Source: Capillimicrobium parvum
GTDB lineage: Bacteria; Actinomycetota; Thermoleophilia; Solirubrobacterales; Solirubrobacteraceae
Length of the DNA: 64,000 nucleotides
Reading direction: 5' to 3'
NCBI RefSeq assembly: GCF_021172045.1
Contig: NZ_CP087164.1
Location: 4,154,001-4,218,000 of the forward strand
In this document: piece after piece, positions 21,904 through 28,929 of the stretch
Layout of the letters: each line of letters begins with the position of its first letter
Numbering within the stretch: position 1 is the first letter of the stretch
Translations under genes and position numbers: made by a program
The notes under the pieces: generated by a model
The model's database searches: none
What the model was told of the DNA's origin: nothing
What the model saw: the letters and a program-made list of their open reading frames with translations, nothing else

Positions 21904-21906
21904 CAT
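21901..21906 (+). promoter_or_regulatory. -10 element overlapping a stop codon, leaderless start of osmC-like gene
   Basis: TAGCAT followed by seven bases and the ATG at 21914; the first three bases are the stop codon of the DUF1015 gene. Confidence 0.45.
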
Positions 21907-21913
21907 CAGATGC

Positions 21914-22318
21914 ATGAAGGCCACCGCTCGACGCACCGACCACTTCCGGCATTCCGTCCGGGTCCGTGATCACCACCTGACGGTCGACGAGCCGCGCGAG
22001 ATGGGGGGCGGTGACGACGGCCCGAGCCCGCAGGAGCTCCTGGCCGCCTCGCTCGCATCGTGCACGGCCGTGACGATGGAGATGTACGCCAATCGCAAGG
22101 GCTGGGACATCGGCGACATCGAGGTCGCCTGCGAGTACCAGCCGGCCGAGCGTGGCACGCCGACCCGCTTCGAGCTGGTCCTGCGGTTCCCGGACACGCT
22201 GCCGGCGGAGAAGGTCGAGAAGCTGAGGGTCATCGCCGCCAAGTGCCCCGTGCACCGGACGCTCGACGGCGAGGTCATGTTCACCGAACGCGTCGAGACC
22301 GGCTCGCTCGCCGTCTGA
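21914..22318 (+). CDS. OsmC/Ohr-family peroxiredoxin-like protein
   Basis: 134 aa, one OsmC domain. The two catalytic cysteines are in place: LASCTAVTM near 50 and AAKCPVHRTL near 114. GPSPQELLAASLASC matches the family's first helix. OsmC proteins reduce organic hydroperoxides using the two cysteines; the subgroup with KCPVHR is usually classed as YhfA/OsmC-like with less defined substrates. Transcription looks leaderless. The stop overlaps the start of the Nudix gene, so the two are probably co-translated. Confidence 0.88.
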   Translation: MKATARRTDHFRHSVRVRDHHLTVDEPREMGGGDDGPSPQELLAASLASCTAVTMEMYANRKGWDIGDIEVACEYQPAERGTPTRFELVLRFPDTLPAEKVEKLRVIAAKCPVHRTLDGEVMFTERVETGSLAV

Positions 22319-22902
22319 CCGCGCTCGCCCACAAGCTCGCGGAGGTCCTGCTCGACCCCGCCGACGCCGCGGCGCTCGACGTCCACGGGCGCATCGACGC
22401 CGCGGTGCTCGTCCCGCTCTACGTGCAGGACGGGCGGCTGCACGCGGTCTTCACCAAGCGCGGCGAGGACCTGCGCCGCCACCCGGGCGAGATCTCGTTC
22501 CCCGGCGGGCGCCAGGACGACGACGAGAGCGACCTGCGACTCACGGCTCTGCGCGAGGCCGAGGAGGAGATCGGGCTCCCGCGCGAGGCGGTCCAGCTCG
22601 TCGGCGCGCTGCAGCCGACCCCGACGATCGCGACGAACTACGCGGTCTATCCCTTCGTCGGGCTGATCGACCCGGGCCGGCAGTGGACGCTGTCGGCGCG
22701 TGAGGTGGCCGCGGTGCTCGAGCTCTCGCTGCACGACCTGCGCGCCGGCTACCAGCGCAAGCGGCTGCTGCGCCGCGGCGTGCCGTTTCGCACCGACGTC
22801 TACATCGTCGGCGACCACCTGATCTGGGGCGCGACCGCGCGGATGCTCTCGGACCTCCTGGAGCGCATCCATCCGCTCCTCGATGACGAGGGCGCAGGCT
22901 AG
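22315..22902 (+). CDS. CoA pyrophosphatase-type Nudix hydrolase (NudL-like)
   Basis: 195 aa. The CoAse signature is present: FTKRGEDLRRHPGEISFPGG near 48-67, and the Nudix box GGRQDDDES...LREAEEEIGL near 66-90. The reaction is cleavage of CoA or acyl-CoA to 3',5'-ADP and phosphopantetheine. The start is unusual: no ATG, GTG or TTG lies in frame upstream of residue 31. The CTG at 22315 overlaps the previous stop as CTGA and yields the N-terminal helix expected for the family (LTALAHKLAEVLLDP); the next option, GTG at 22405, would trim it off. An imperfect stem-loop follows the stop. Confidence 0.85.
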   Translation: MTALAHKLAEVLLDPADAAALDVHGRIDAAVLVPLYVQDGRLHAVFTKRGEDLRRHPGEISFPGGRQDDDESDLRLTALREAEEEIGLPREAVQLVGALQPTPTIATNYAVYPFVGLIDPGRQWTLSAREVAAVLELSLHDLRAGYQRKRLLRRGVPFRTDVYIVGDHLIWGATARMLSDLLERIHPLLDDEGAG

Positions 22903-22933
22903 TGGCCCGCCCGCAACCATCGAGACGAACCAC
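22898..22933 (+). repeat. Dispersed 36-bp repeat, copy A
   Basis: Runs from the last base of the penultimate codon through the TAG stop of the Nudix gene. Apart from one inserted T in the other copy it is identical to 47475-47511; the core CCGCAACCATCGAGACGAAC plus CAC is unbroken. Here the core forms the loop of a 7-bp stem. Confidence 0.8.
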
Positions 22934-22940
22934 CGGGCGG
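22907..22940 (+). terminator. Bidirectional hairpin between convergent genes
   Basis: 7-bp stem CCGCCCG / CGGGCGG enclosing a 20-base loop, placed between two convergent stop codons (22902 and 22942). The loop is the conserved repeat core. Confidence 0.45.
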
Positions 22941-22941
22941 C

Positions 22942-23388
22942 TCAGGCCCGTAGGAGGCCGTCGATCGCGGTCTGCGCAGAGGCCTGCCACTCGGGATCGG
23001 CCGCGTCGATGACCGAGTACGGGATGCCGTTGTACTCGGCCAGCTGCTGCGTGAGCTGCGCCCCGCCGTCGGTGCCGCGCTCGTAGACGACGCCGCGGAC
23101 CGTCGTGTCGATCGTGCGCTCGAGCATCATCTTCCAGCGCGACCCGTGCAGCGGCTCCTGGTCGACGTTGCCGACCAGCCACATCAGGATCGTCACGTTG
23201 TCGAGCGCGTACCGCAGGCTGCCGACGACGTCCGGGTCGGCGATGACGCACTCGCCTCCGGCGCCCTCGATGGCCTCGCGCCGCGCCGGGTTGCGGGTCG
23301 TCATCCGGGGCGCATGCCCCTCGGCCGCGAGGGAGCGGGCGAGCTGCAGCGCGCGGCAGCCGCCGCCGACGATCAGGAACCGAGCCAT
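22942..23388 (-). CDS. Small NAD(P)-binding Rossmann-like protein
   Basis: 148 aa. The N-terminus FLIVGGGCRALQLARSLAAEGH is a dinucleotide-binding beta-alpha-beta with GxGxxA-like spacing, followed by TTRNPARREAIEGAGGECV, the second strand region that in NADP-dependent members carries Arg. The rest (VTILMWLVGNVDQE, then VVYERGTDGG) fits an atypical short-chain or epimerase-like fold too short for a full catalytic domain. No YxxxK. It may be a nucleotide sensor or a small reductase. Divergent from the Nudix gene at 23409, with overlapping promoter region. Confidence 0.65.
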   Translation of the reverse strand: MARFLIVGGGCRALQLARSLAAEGHAPRMTTRNPARREAIEGAGGECVIADPDVVGSLRYALDNVTILMWLVGNVDQEPLHGSRWKMMLERTIDTTVRGVVYERGTDGGAQLTQQLAEYNGIPYSVIDAADPEWQASAQTAIDGLLRA

Positions 23389-23393
23389 CCGCC

Positions 23394-23399
23394 TAGGAT
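23394..23399 (+). promoter_or_regulatory. -10 element for the Nudix gene at 23409
   Basis: TAGGAT followed by nine bases and GTG 23409. It sits in the 20-base gap to the divergent start at 23388. Confidence 0.45.
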
Positions 23400-23408
23400 C
23401 GCAGCCCC

Positions 23409-23939
23409 GTGCCCGAGTTCCGCTTCTGCCCCCTCTGCGCCGCAGCGCTGCGGCCGGTGCCCGCCGGCCCCGATTCCGGCCGCCCCAGCTGCCCCGAGGG
23501 GCATTTCGTGCACTACGAGAACCCGGCGGTCACCGCGTTCGCGTTCGTCCGCGACGAGGGCGGGCGCTACCTCACGCTGCGGCGCGCGCGCGAGCCCTAC
23601 GCGGGGTCGTGGGACCTGCCCGGCGGCTTCGTCGAGCCGGGCGAGACGCCGGCGGACGCGATCCGGCGAGAGGTGCGCGAGGAGACCGGCCTCGACGTGG
23701 GCCCCGAGCGGATTCTCGGCGCCTTCGCCTCGCAGTACGGCGACGACGGCCGCTGGACCGTCGACATCGGCTTCGAGTGCGCGGTGACCGGCGGCCGCTG
23801 GCGGCTCGACCCCGAGAGCACGGACGCCGCGTGGCACGCGGTGGACGAGCTGCCGCGTCTCGCGTTCGCCGGCGAGCGGGCGGGGCTGCTGGCGCTACGC
23901 GCCGGCGGCGCTCGCCGCGGCGTGAAGGACCGCGTGTGA
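23409..23939 (+). CDS. Zinc-ribbon Nudix hydrolase
   Basis: 176 aa. N-terminal four-cysteine-type ribbon (RFCPLCAAAL near 5-14, then SCPEGHFVHYENP near 27-39), then a Nudix domain with box GGFVEPGETPADAIRREVRE followed by ETGL at about 77-100. This layout is shared with NudC/YjaD-like and NUDT zinc-ribbon hydrolases that act on NAD(H) or ADP-ribose, but it lacks the NADH-specific SQPWPFPxS motif, so the substrate stays open. GTG start; leaderless promoter. Not in an operon with its neighbours. Confidence 0.85.
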   Translation: MPEFRFCPLCAAALRPVPAGPDSGRPSCPEGHFVHYENPAVTAFAFVRDEGGRYLTLRRAREPYAGSWDLPGGFVEPGETPADAIRREVREETGLDVGPERILGAFASQYGDDGRWTVDIGFECAVTGGRWRLDPESTDAAWHAVDELPRLAFAGERAGLLALRAGGARRGVKDRV

Positions 23940-23986
23940 GTCCCCGGCGGACGGATCTCGCCGCGGCGCGTTACGGTCCCGGGCCC

Positions 23987-24031
23987 ATGGATCTCGCCCT
24001 CACCCACATGGACGCGCTGGTGCCCGCGTGA
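23987..24031 (+). CDS. Candidate 14-codon leader ORF
   Basis: ATG at 23987 follows TACGGT by nine bases, the pattern seen at real starts here, and encodes MDLALTHMDALVPA. Its TGA overlaps the GTG of the downstream dehydrogenase gene (GTGA at 24028-24031), so translation of the leader would feed directly into that gene. It could be a coupling leader or simply chance. No attenuator hairpin is visible. Confidence 0.3.
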   Translation: MDLALTHMDALVPA

Positions 24032-25551
24032 TCGTCGGCATCTGCGGAGCGGGAACGATGGGCGCCGGCATCGCGCAGCTCGCCTGCCAGGCGGGCGCGC
24101 GGACGCTGCTCTACGACCCGGACCCGGCGGCGCTCGAGCGCGGCGTCGAGCGGATCGCGAAGCGGCTGAAGGGCGGCGCTCCGGCGAGCCTGCTGGAGGC
24201 CGCGGGGTCGCTCGAGCTGTTCGCCGACTGCGACGTCGTCATCGAGGCCGCCCCCGAGCGCCTCGAAATCAAGCACGACCTGTTCACCCGCGTCGCCGCG
24301 ATCGTCCGCGACGACTGCGTGCTGGCCACGAACACCTCGTCGATCCCGGTGACCGCGGTGGCGGCCGGAGTGCCGGGGCCCGAGCGGGTCGTCGGCATGC
24401 ACTTCTTCAACCCGCCGCCGCTGATGCGGCTCGTCGAGGTCGTCGCCGGCGAGCAGAGCGGCGAGCCCGCGGTCGCCCGCGCGGCCGAGCTCGGCACGGC
24501 GATGGACCGGCGCGTCATCCGCGCCGCCGACGTCACCGGCTTCCTCGTCAACCGCTGCAACCGCCCGTTCAACCTCGAGGCCCTCGGCGCGCTGACCGAG
24601 CGCATGGCCGACGTCGAGACGATCGACCGCATCCTCCGGCTCGGCGGCGGCTTCCGGATGGGGCCGTTCGAGCTGATGGACCTCGTCGGCATCGACGTCG
24701 GCTTCGAGGTGTCGCGCTCCTTCCACGAGCAGAGCTTCGGCGAGCCGCGCTGGCGGCCGAGCCCGTTCATGGCCCGGATGGTCGCCTCGGGCAACCACGG
24801 CCGCAAGACCGGCCGCGGCTGGTACGACCACACCGACGGCCCGTACAAGCCGGCCGACCCGCCGGTGCCGGGGGCGGAGGCGGGCGGCCTCGTCGTCATC
24901 AGCGGCGACGTCGCGATCGCCCACGAGCTGCGCCTCCTCGGCGACGACGCGGGCTGGGACGTGCGGGTGCCCGAGGACGTCAACGGCGAGGTGCCGGACC
25001 TGATCCTCGACTGCGGCGCGAACGAGGAGGAGCCGCTGCAGGGCGGCCCGCAGGCGCTGCTGCTGACCGAGGGCTCGCTGGCGATGCTCGACGGCGGCGG
25101 CGGGTCGGTCGGCTTTCACGCGCTGCCGCCGCTGGCCCCCGGAGCACTCGTCGAGCTGACCCGCGGCCGCGACTCCACGGATCTCGCCGTGAGCGCGACC
25201 GAGCGCTTCCTGCATTCGTGCGGGCTGCACACCGCGTGGGTCGGCGACGCCCCCGGCCTCGTGCTCGGACGGGTCGTGTGCCAGCTCGTCAACGAGGCGG
25301 CGTTCGCGCTCGAGCAGGGCGTCGCGAGCGCCGAGGAGATCGACGACGGCATGGTGCTCGGCCTCAACCACCCGCACGGGCCGCTGACGTGGGGCGACCT
25401 CATCGGCCTCGACCACGTGCTCGCGGTGCTCGACGCCCTCGCCGCCGAGCACAGCCCGGAGCGCTACCGCGCCGCGCCGCTGCTGCGCCGGCTGGTCGCC
25501 GAGGGGCGCACGGGTCTGCTGGCCGGCGAGGGCTTCCACCGGCACGAGTAG
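24028..25551 (+). CDS. 3-hydroxyacyl-CoA dehydrogenase, two-domain (PaaH-like)
   Basis: 507 aa. NAD-binding domain 1-180 starts VGICGAGTMGAGIAQLA (GxGxMGxG), with ATNTSS near 98 and GMHFFNPPPLMRLVEVV near 124-140, the catalytic histidine segment. The dimerisation domain follows (TGFLVNRCNRPFN, GPFELMDLVGIDVG), and a second C-terminal copy of it lies about 400-500 (LVNEAAFALEQGVAS, GPLTWGDLIGLD). The reaction is NAD-dependent oxidation of 3-hydroxyacyl-CoA in beta-oxidation; two C-domains are typical of PaaH/PaaC-type enzymes of phenylacetate catabolism. An enoyl-CoA hydratase gene is far away at 61020. GTG start overlaps a short leader. Confidence 0.9.
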   Translation: MIVGICGAGTMGAGIAQLACQAGARTLLYDPDPAALERGVERIAKRLKGGAPASLLEAAGSLELFADCDVVIEAAPERLEIKHDLFTRVAAIVRDDCVLATNTSSIPVTAVAAGVPGPERVVGMHFFNPPPLMRLVEVVAGEQSGEPAVARAAELGTAMDRRVIRAADVTGFLVNRCNRPFNLEALGALTERMADVETIDRILRLGGGFRMGPFELMDLVGIDVGFEVSRSFHEQSFGEPRWRPSPFMARMVASGNHGRKTGRGWYDHTDGPYKPADPPVPGAEAGGLVVISGDVAIAHELRLLGDDAGWDVRVPEDVNGEVPDLILDCGANEEEPLQGGPQALLLTEGSLAMLDGGGGSVGFHALPPLAPGALVELTRGRDSTDLAVSATERFLHSCGLHTAWVGDAPGLVLGRVVCQLVNEAAFALEQGVASAEEIDDGMVLGLNHPHGPLTWGDLIGLDHVLAVLDALAAEHSPERYRAAPLLRRLVAEGRTGLLAGEGFHRHE

Positions 25552-25587
25552 GGCGCGCCTCACGATCGGGCGCCTGCGAGCGTCTCC

Positions 25588-26055
25588 ATGGCGATGACCC
25601 CGTTCCAACAGGTCCTCGACGCCCACCGCGACCTGGTGTGGCGCGTGTGCGTGGCCGCGGCCGGGCGCAACGACGCCGATGACTGCTTCCAGGAGACGTG
25701 GCTGGCCGCGCTGCGGGCGTACCCGCGCCTCGACGACGGCGCCAACGTGCGCGCCTGGCTGGTGACGATCGCCCAGCGCAAGGCGATCGACGCCCACCGC
25801 GGCCGGGCCCGCCGGCCCGTCGCCGCGGGCGAGCTGCCCGACGCGCCGGCTCCCGCGCGTCCCGAGTCCGACGACGGGCTCTGGGACGCCGTGCGCGCTC
25901 TGCCGCCCGGCCAGCGCGCCGCGATCACCCTGCGCTACGCCGGCGACCTGCGCCCCCGCGAGGTGGCGCAGGCGCTCGGCATCTCCGACGAGGCCGCCCG
26001 CCGCCGCATCGCCGACGGCCTCAAGTCCCTGCGCCTGGAGGTGCAGCCCACATGA
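25588..26055 (+). CDS. ECF-type RNA polymerase sigma factor
   Basis: 155 aa. Region 2 at about 5-65 (LDAHRDLVWRVCVAAAGRND, then CFQETWLAALRAY with the DDCFQETW core-binding motif) and region 4 at about 95-150 (LPPGQRAAITLRYAGDLRPR followed by VAQALGISDEAARRRI). No extracytoplasmic anti-sigma gene is adjacent. It overlaps the DNA methyltransferase gene by ATGA, so the sigma factor and repair enzyme are made together; a link to alkylation stress is inferred from this. No clear ribosome-binding site. Confidence 0.88.
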   Translation: MAMTPFQQVLDAHRDLVWRVCVAAAGRNDADDCFQETWLAALRAYPRLDDGANVRAWLVTIAQRKAIDAHRGRARRPVAAGELPDAPAPARPESDDGLWDAVRALPPGQRAAITLRYAGDLRPREVAQALGISDEAARRRIADGLKSLRLEVQPT

Positions 26056-26645
26056 CCCCGCTCACGCCCCCGTCCGGTTCCCCGCCCCCCGAGCTGCTCG
26101 ACCGCCTCGTGGCCCGCGCCGCGCAGGAGGGCCTGCTCGACGTCGCCTACACCACCGTCGACTCGCCCCTCGGCCCGCTCGTCGCCGCGGCCACCCCGCG
26201 CGGCCTCGCGACGCTGTCCTACAGCGAGTTCCGCGGCGGCATCGACGCCGTCCTCGAGGATCTCGCGCAACGGCTGTCGCCGCGGATCCTGGAGGCTCCG
26301 GCCCGCCTCGACGCCGTGCGCCGTGAGCTCGACGAGTACTTCGCGGGCCGCCGCCGCAGCTTCGACATCCCCGTCGACCTCGTCCTCACCCGCGGGTTCG
26401 GCCGCCGGATCCTCGAGGCGACCGCCGCGATCCCGTTCGGCGAGACGCGCTCCTACCGCGAGGTGGCGGCCGGCGCCGGCAACGTGAAGGCGACCCGCGC
26501 GGCCGGCAACGCGCTCGGCCACAACCCCGTGCCCATCGTCGTGCCGTGCCATCGCGTCCTGCGGACGGGCGGCTCGCTCGGCGGCTACACCGGCGGCCTG
26601 GAGAAGAAGGAGACGCTGCTGCGGCTGGAGGGCGTGCTGCTCTAG
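26052..26645 (+). CDS. ogt: Methylated-DNA-[protein]-cysteine S-methyltransferase
   Basis: 197 aa. The suicide-acceptor motif IVVPCHRVL lies near 162-170, with the DNA-binding helix-turn-helix before it (IPFGETRSYREVAAGAG and RAAGNALGHNPVP) and the YTGG substrate loop after it (GGYTGGLEKKETLL). It transfers the methyl group from O6-methylguanine to its own cysteine. The N-terminal 35 residues are an extra Pro-rich and helical lead-in. Start is set by the ATGA overlap with the sigma-factor gene. Confidence 0.92.
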   Translation: MTPLTPPSGSPPPELLDRLVARAAQEGLLDVAYTTVDSPLGPLVAAATPRGLATLSYSEFRGGIDAVLEDLAQRLSPRILEAPARLDAVRRELDEYFAGRRRSFDIPVDLVLTRGFGRRILEATAAIPFGETRSYREVAAGAGNVKATRAAGNALGHNPVPIVVPCHRVLRTGGSLGGYTGGLEKKETLLRLEGVLL

Positions 26646-26816
26646 CACCCAGCCTCGAGCACAACCATCGACCGGTCGCGCACGAACGGCAGCCGCTCGA
26701 ACACCGGGTAGCCGACGGGAGCGTCCGCCGCCGCGGCCCGGGCTTCGTCAGCGCCCGCCGGACCGCGATCGTCTCCACAGCAGCGTCTCCGGCACGCCGC
26801 TGAGGGCGATTCTCAT
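26642..26816 (-). pseudogene. Internally deleted class I SAM methyltransferase (LCMT/TcmP-like)
   Basis: The ATG at 26816 overlaps the stop of the DUF3891 gene (ATGA) and encodes MRIALSGVPETLLW, the N-terminus typical of leucine-carboxyl-methyltransferase-like SAM enzymes (TGVPETLLWTL). After that the frame fails. A second frame then reads ADEARAAAADAPVGYPVFER and LPFVRDRSMVVLEAGC before a TAG at 26642, which fits the C-terminus of the same family. About 230 central codons appear missing. This is a clean relic: both ends, no middle. Confidence 0.6.
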
Positions 26817-27511
26817 CTCGGGCGCAGGACGAGCTCGAGGTCGACGCGCTCGGCCTCGTCGAGCGCCACGTGCAGCTGCTGCTCGTCGTCGAACGTCCCG
26901 TGCAGCCGCCGGCCCTCGCAGCGGACCGTCAGCTCGGCGGGCTCGAACGGCCACGGGTCGAGCGTCAGGCCGCGCACGGTGATCCCGCCGATCTCGAACG
27001 GGTCCCACGGCGCCAGCACCGCGAGCGACAGGCCGTCGAGCGTGAACATGAGCTCCTGCAGCTCGTGCAGGAGCTCGGGCCCGATACCGAGCTCGCCCGC
27101 GAGCTGGTGCTGGAAGACCCGCTGCGTGCCGAGGTAGTCGCGGATCTGCTCCGCCTCGACCACGGGCATCGCGGCGAGGTCGCGCAGGCTGTACAGCTTC
27201 GAGCCGTGCAGCGACACCAGCAGGGCGGCGTACCGGCTCTGGCTCAGCAGCCGGGCCGGCGCCGCGTGCCAGAGGCCGAGATGGACGCCGAGGTCCATCT
27301 CCACGAACGACTGCGGCAGCCCCGTCCTCGGGTTGAGGGCGGGCGCCAGGTCCCACATCGCCATCCCGACGTCGTGCTGCTCGGCGGCGAGGCAGATCTC
27401 CTCGTACGGCTCCAGGCGCGGGTGCCAGGCCCGCGCCATCTGGCCCGAGACCCAGGCGTGCGAGGCCTGCCCGATCGCGATCACGGAGTCGCCGTCCCTG
27501 CGCAGCAGCAT
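26813..27511 (-). CDS. DUF3891 family protein
   Basis: 232 aa. Recognised by an N-terminal MLLRRDGDSVIAIGQASHAW, the ARAWHPRLEPYEEICLAAEQ stretch and HDVGMAMWD, which carries the conserved histidine-aspartate pair of an HD-like fold, and LLVSLHGSKLY further on. The function of the family is unknown; the HD-like residues suggest a metal-bound hydrolase. TAAGTT lies seven bases before the ATG. It formerly headed an operon with the methyltransferase relic downstream (ATGA overlap). Confidence 0.8.
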   Translation of the reverse strand: MLLRRDGDSVIAIGQASHAWVSGQMARAWHPRLEPYEEICLAAEQHDVGMAMWDLAPALNPRTGLPQSFVEMDLGVHLGLWHAAPARLLSQSRYAALLVSLHGSKLYSLRDLAAMPVVEAEQIRDYLGTQRVFQHQLAGELGIGPELLHELQELMFTLDGLSLAVLAPWDPFEIGGITVRGLTLDPWPFEPAELTVRCEGRRLHGTFDDEQQLHVALDEAERVDLELVLRPR

Positions 27512-27518
27512 GCGCGGG

Positions 27519-27524
27519 AACTTA
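27519..27524 (-). promoter_or_regulatory. -10 element, leaderless start of the DUF3891 gene
   Basis: TAAGTT on the minus strand, seven bases before the ATG at 27511. Confidence 0.45.
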
Positions 27525-27595
27525 ACGGTCCGGGCCGTTCCGACCCGGCGTGCGGCACGAACCGCTTCGGTGGGCGCTAACGTCTGCAGGCAGAG

Positions 27596-27874
27596 ATGAC
27601 CTCCGAACGGGCACAGGCATATGGGCGGGTGACGGCGATGCTGGCCGACGTCGGCCCGACGAAGCTGCAGGCTGATGAGCAGGACATCGTCCGCGACGCG
27701 GCCGACACGCTCCTGTTCTGCGAGGACGTCCACGCCGACCCCGCCGCCCAGGAGGCGCTCGACGCCATCGACGAGCTCGTCGAGCGGCTCGTCTCCTCCG
27801 AGCGCTGGACCGCCGAGCGCGCCGAGGAGCTGCGCAGCCACATCGAGGCCTGCGGGCCCGCCGTCCACCGCTGA
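27596..27874 (+). CDS. Hypothetical small helical protein, 92 aa
   Basis: Unrecognised. Almost entirely helical and acidic: DEQDIVRDAADTLLFCEDVH, then AQEALDAIDELVERLVSSER and ERAEELRSHIEACG. Two cysteines, no metal motif, no membrane segment. Size and pattern resemble small cytoplasmic regulators or toxin-antidote partners, but no partner gene is next to it. It is divergent from the DUF3891 gene; TAACGT lies 12 bases upstream of the ATG. Confidence 0.6.
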   Translation: MTSERAQAYGRVTAMLADVGPTKLQADEQDIVRDAADTLLFCEDVHADPAAQEALDAIDELVERLVSSERWTAERAEELRSHIEACGPAVHR

Positions 27875-27898
27875 GCGCAGCGCCGGCACCGCCGCAGA

Positions 27899-28807
27899 TC
27901 AGATCGGGCCGATGTCCTCCGGCGCCCAGAGGATCCGGTTCACCCGGCGCAGGACGCTGACCTCGAGCGGCCGGCGGCTGAGCTCGAGGCGGGCGAGCCG
28001 CTGGGCGCGGCGATGGTCGCCGAGGCTCACCGTCGCCGCCCCGCGCCGGCCGCGGTAGCCCTCGCCGACCATCGACGAGCGGGTACGCACGATGCGGCCC
28101 TCGAGCAGCGAGTAGATCTGGTGGGACAGGTCGTGGCGGCGCACGCGCGGCCACCGCGACAGCTCGACGTCGATCGTCGCCATGGTCCGGCCGTCCATGC
28201 TCAGGCGGGCCGTCCCGCCCTTGGCGCTGATGTCGACCGACGTGTCGCCGACGACCCGGGGCAGCCCGGCGAGCAGCGCCCCCACGATCGCGCTGCGTTC
28301 GCTGTCGACCGGCATCTCGGCGCAGTACATGCCGAGCGCCGGGTCGCGCCACAGCGCCGGAGGCAGCGGCGCCGGGACACGCTCGGCATCCAGCAGCACC
28401 GGCAGCGCGACCCCGAGCTCGTGGTACGGGCCGAGCCCGCCGCGCCGGACGGACGTCCCGTAGAAGGTGATCGCGGCGCGGCGCGGCGTGACGCGGACCG
28501 GCACGAGCCGCTCGGTCGCCGGCAGGAGCGCCCAGGCCTGCTCGAGCGGGATCGAGAACGTCGCCCCGAGCGTGCAGGCGCTGGTCACCGCGATCGGCAG
28601 GCGGACCGGGTCCTGGCCGTCCCCCAGCCCGCCGACCTCCAGCACGGGGCGGCCCTCGAGCCGGCCGAACAGAGCGGGATCGACGATGTCGTCAGTGCCC
28701 CCCTGGCCCGCCAGCAGCTCGGGCAGCGTCCCGCGCTCCCGGACCTGGCGACCCTCGAGCCCCAGGGGCAGGGCGGCGAGGTCGGAGGAGGCGGCGGGGC
28801 TCGACAT
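27899..28807 (-). CDS. Acetoacetate decarboxylase (ADC)-like family protein
   Basis: 302 aa. The centre resembles the ADC fold: a TSACTLGATFSIP strand pair, VRVTPRRAAITFYGTS, then GLGPYHELGVALPVLL (the GPYxE pattern of ADC-like proteins) and later YCAEMPVDSERS and RLSMDGRTMATIDVEL. The catalytic Schiff-base lysine of true acetoacetate decarboxylases is not obvious, so the reaction is uncertain; many such proteins are non-decarboxylating. TATCCT lies 12 bases before the ATG. Divergent from the ROK regulator. Confidence 0.55.
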   Translation of the reverse strand: MSSPAASSDLAALPLGLEGRQVRERGTLPELLAGQGGTDDIVDPALFGRLEGRPVLEVGGLGDGQDPVRLPIAVTSACTLGATFSIPLEQAWALLPATERLVPVRVTPRRAAITFYGTSVRRGGLGPYHELGVALPVLLDAERVPAPLPPALWRDPALGMYCAEMPVDSERSAIVGALLAGLPRVVGDTSVDISAKGGTARLSMDGRTMATIDVELSRWPRVRRHDLSHQIYSLLEGRIVRTRSSMVGEGYRGRRGAATVSLGDHRRAQRLARLELSRRPLEVSVLRRVNRILWAPEDIGPI

Positions 28808-28891
28808 CGGGTGGCCGTCAGGATACGACCACGTCGTTAGTTCGCAGTTCTGACATATTCAGCCACCTACGGTCGTCATAACGCAGGACTC

Positions 28892-28920
28892 TTGACAAAT
28901 ACCCACGGCTGGCCGAAGAT
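28892..28920 (+). promoter_or_regulatory. Promoter of the ROK-ABC transporter operon
   Basis: TTGACA (28892-28897), 17-base spacer, GAAGAT (28915-28920), then ten bases to the GTG at 28930. The upstream 60 bases are unusually AT-rich for this genome and hold inexact inverted repeats (CGTTAG...CATAACG) that could be a ROK operator. Confidence 0.45.
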
Positions 28921-28929
28921 GCGCTCGCC

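Noticed and set aside
26646-26680. A possible third copy of the dispersed 36-bp repeat
   Set aside because: Only about ten bases (CAACCATCGA) match, and the stretch is explained by the methyltransferase relic reading SMVVLEAGC.
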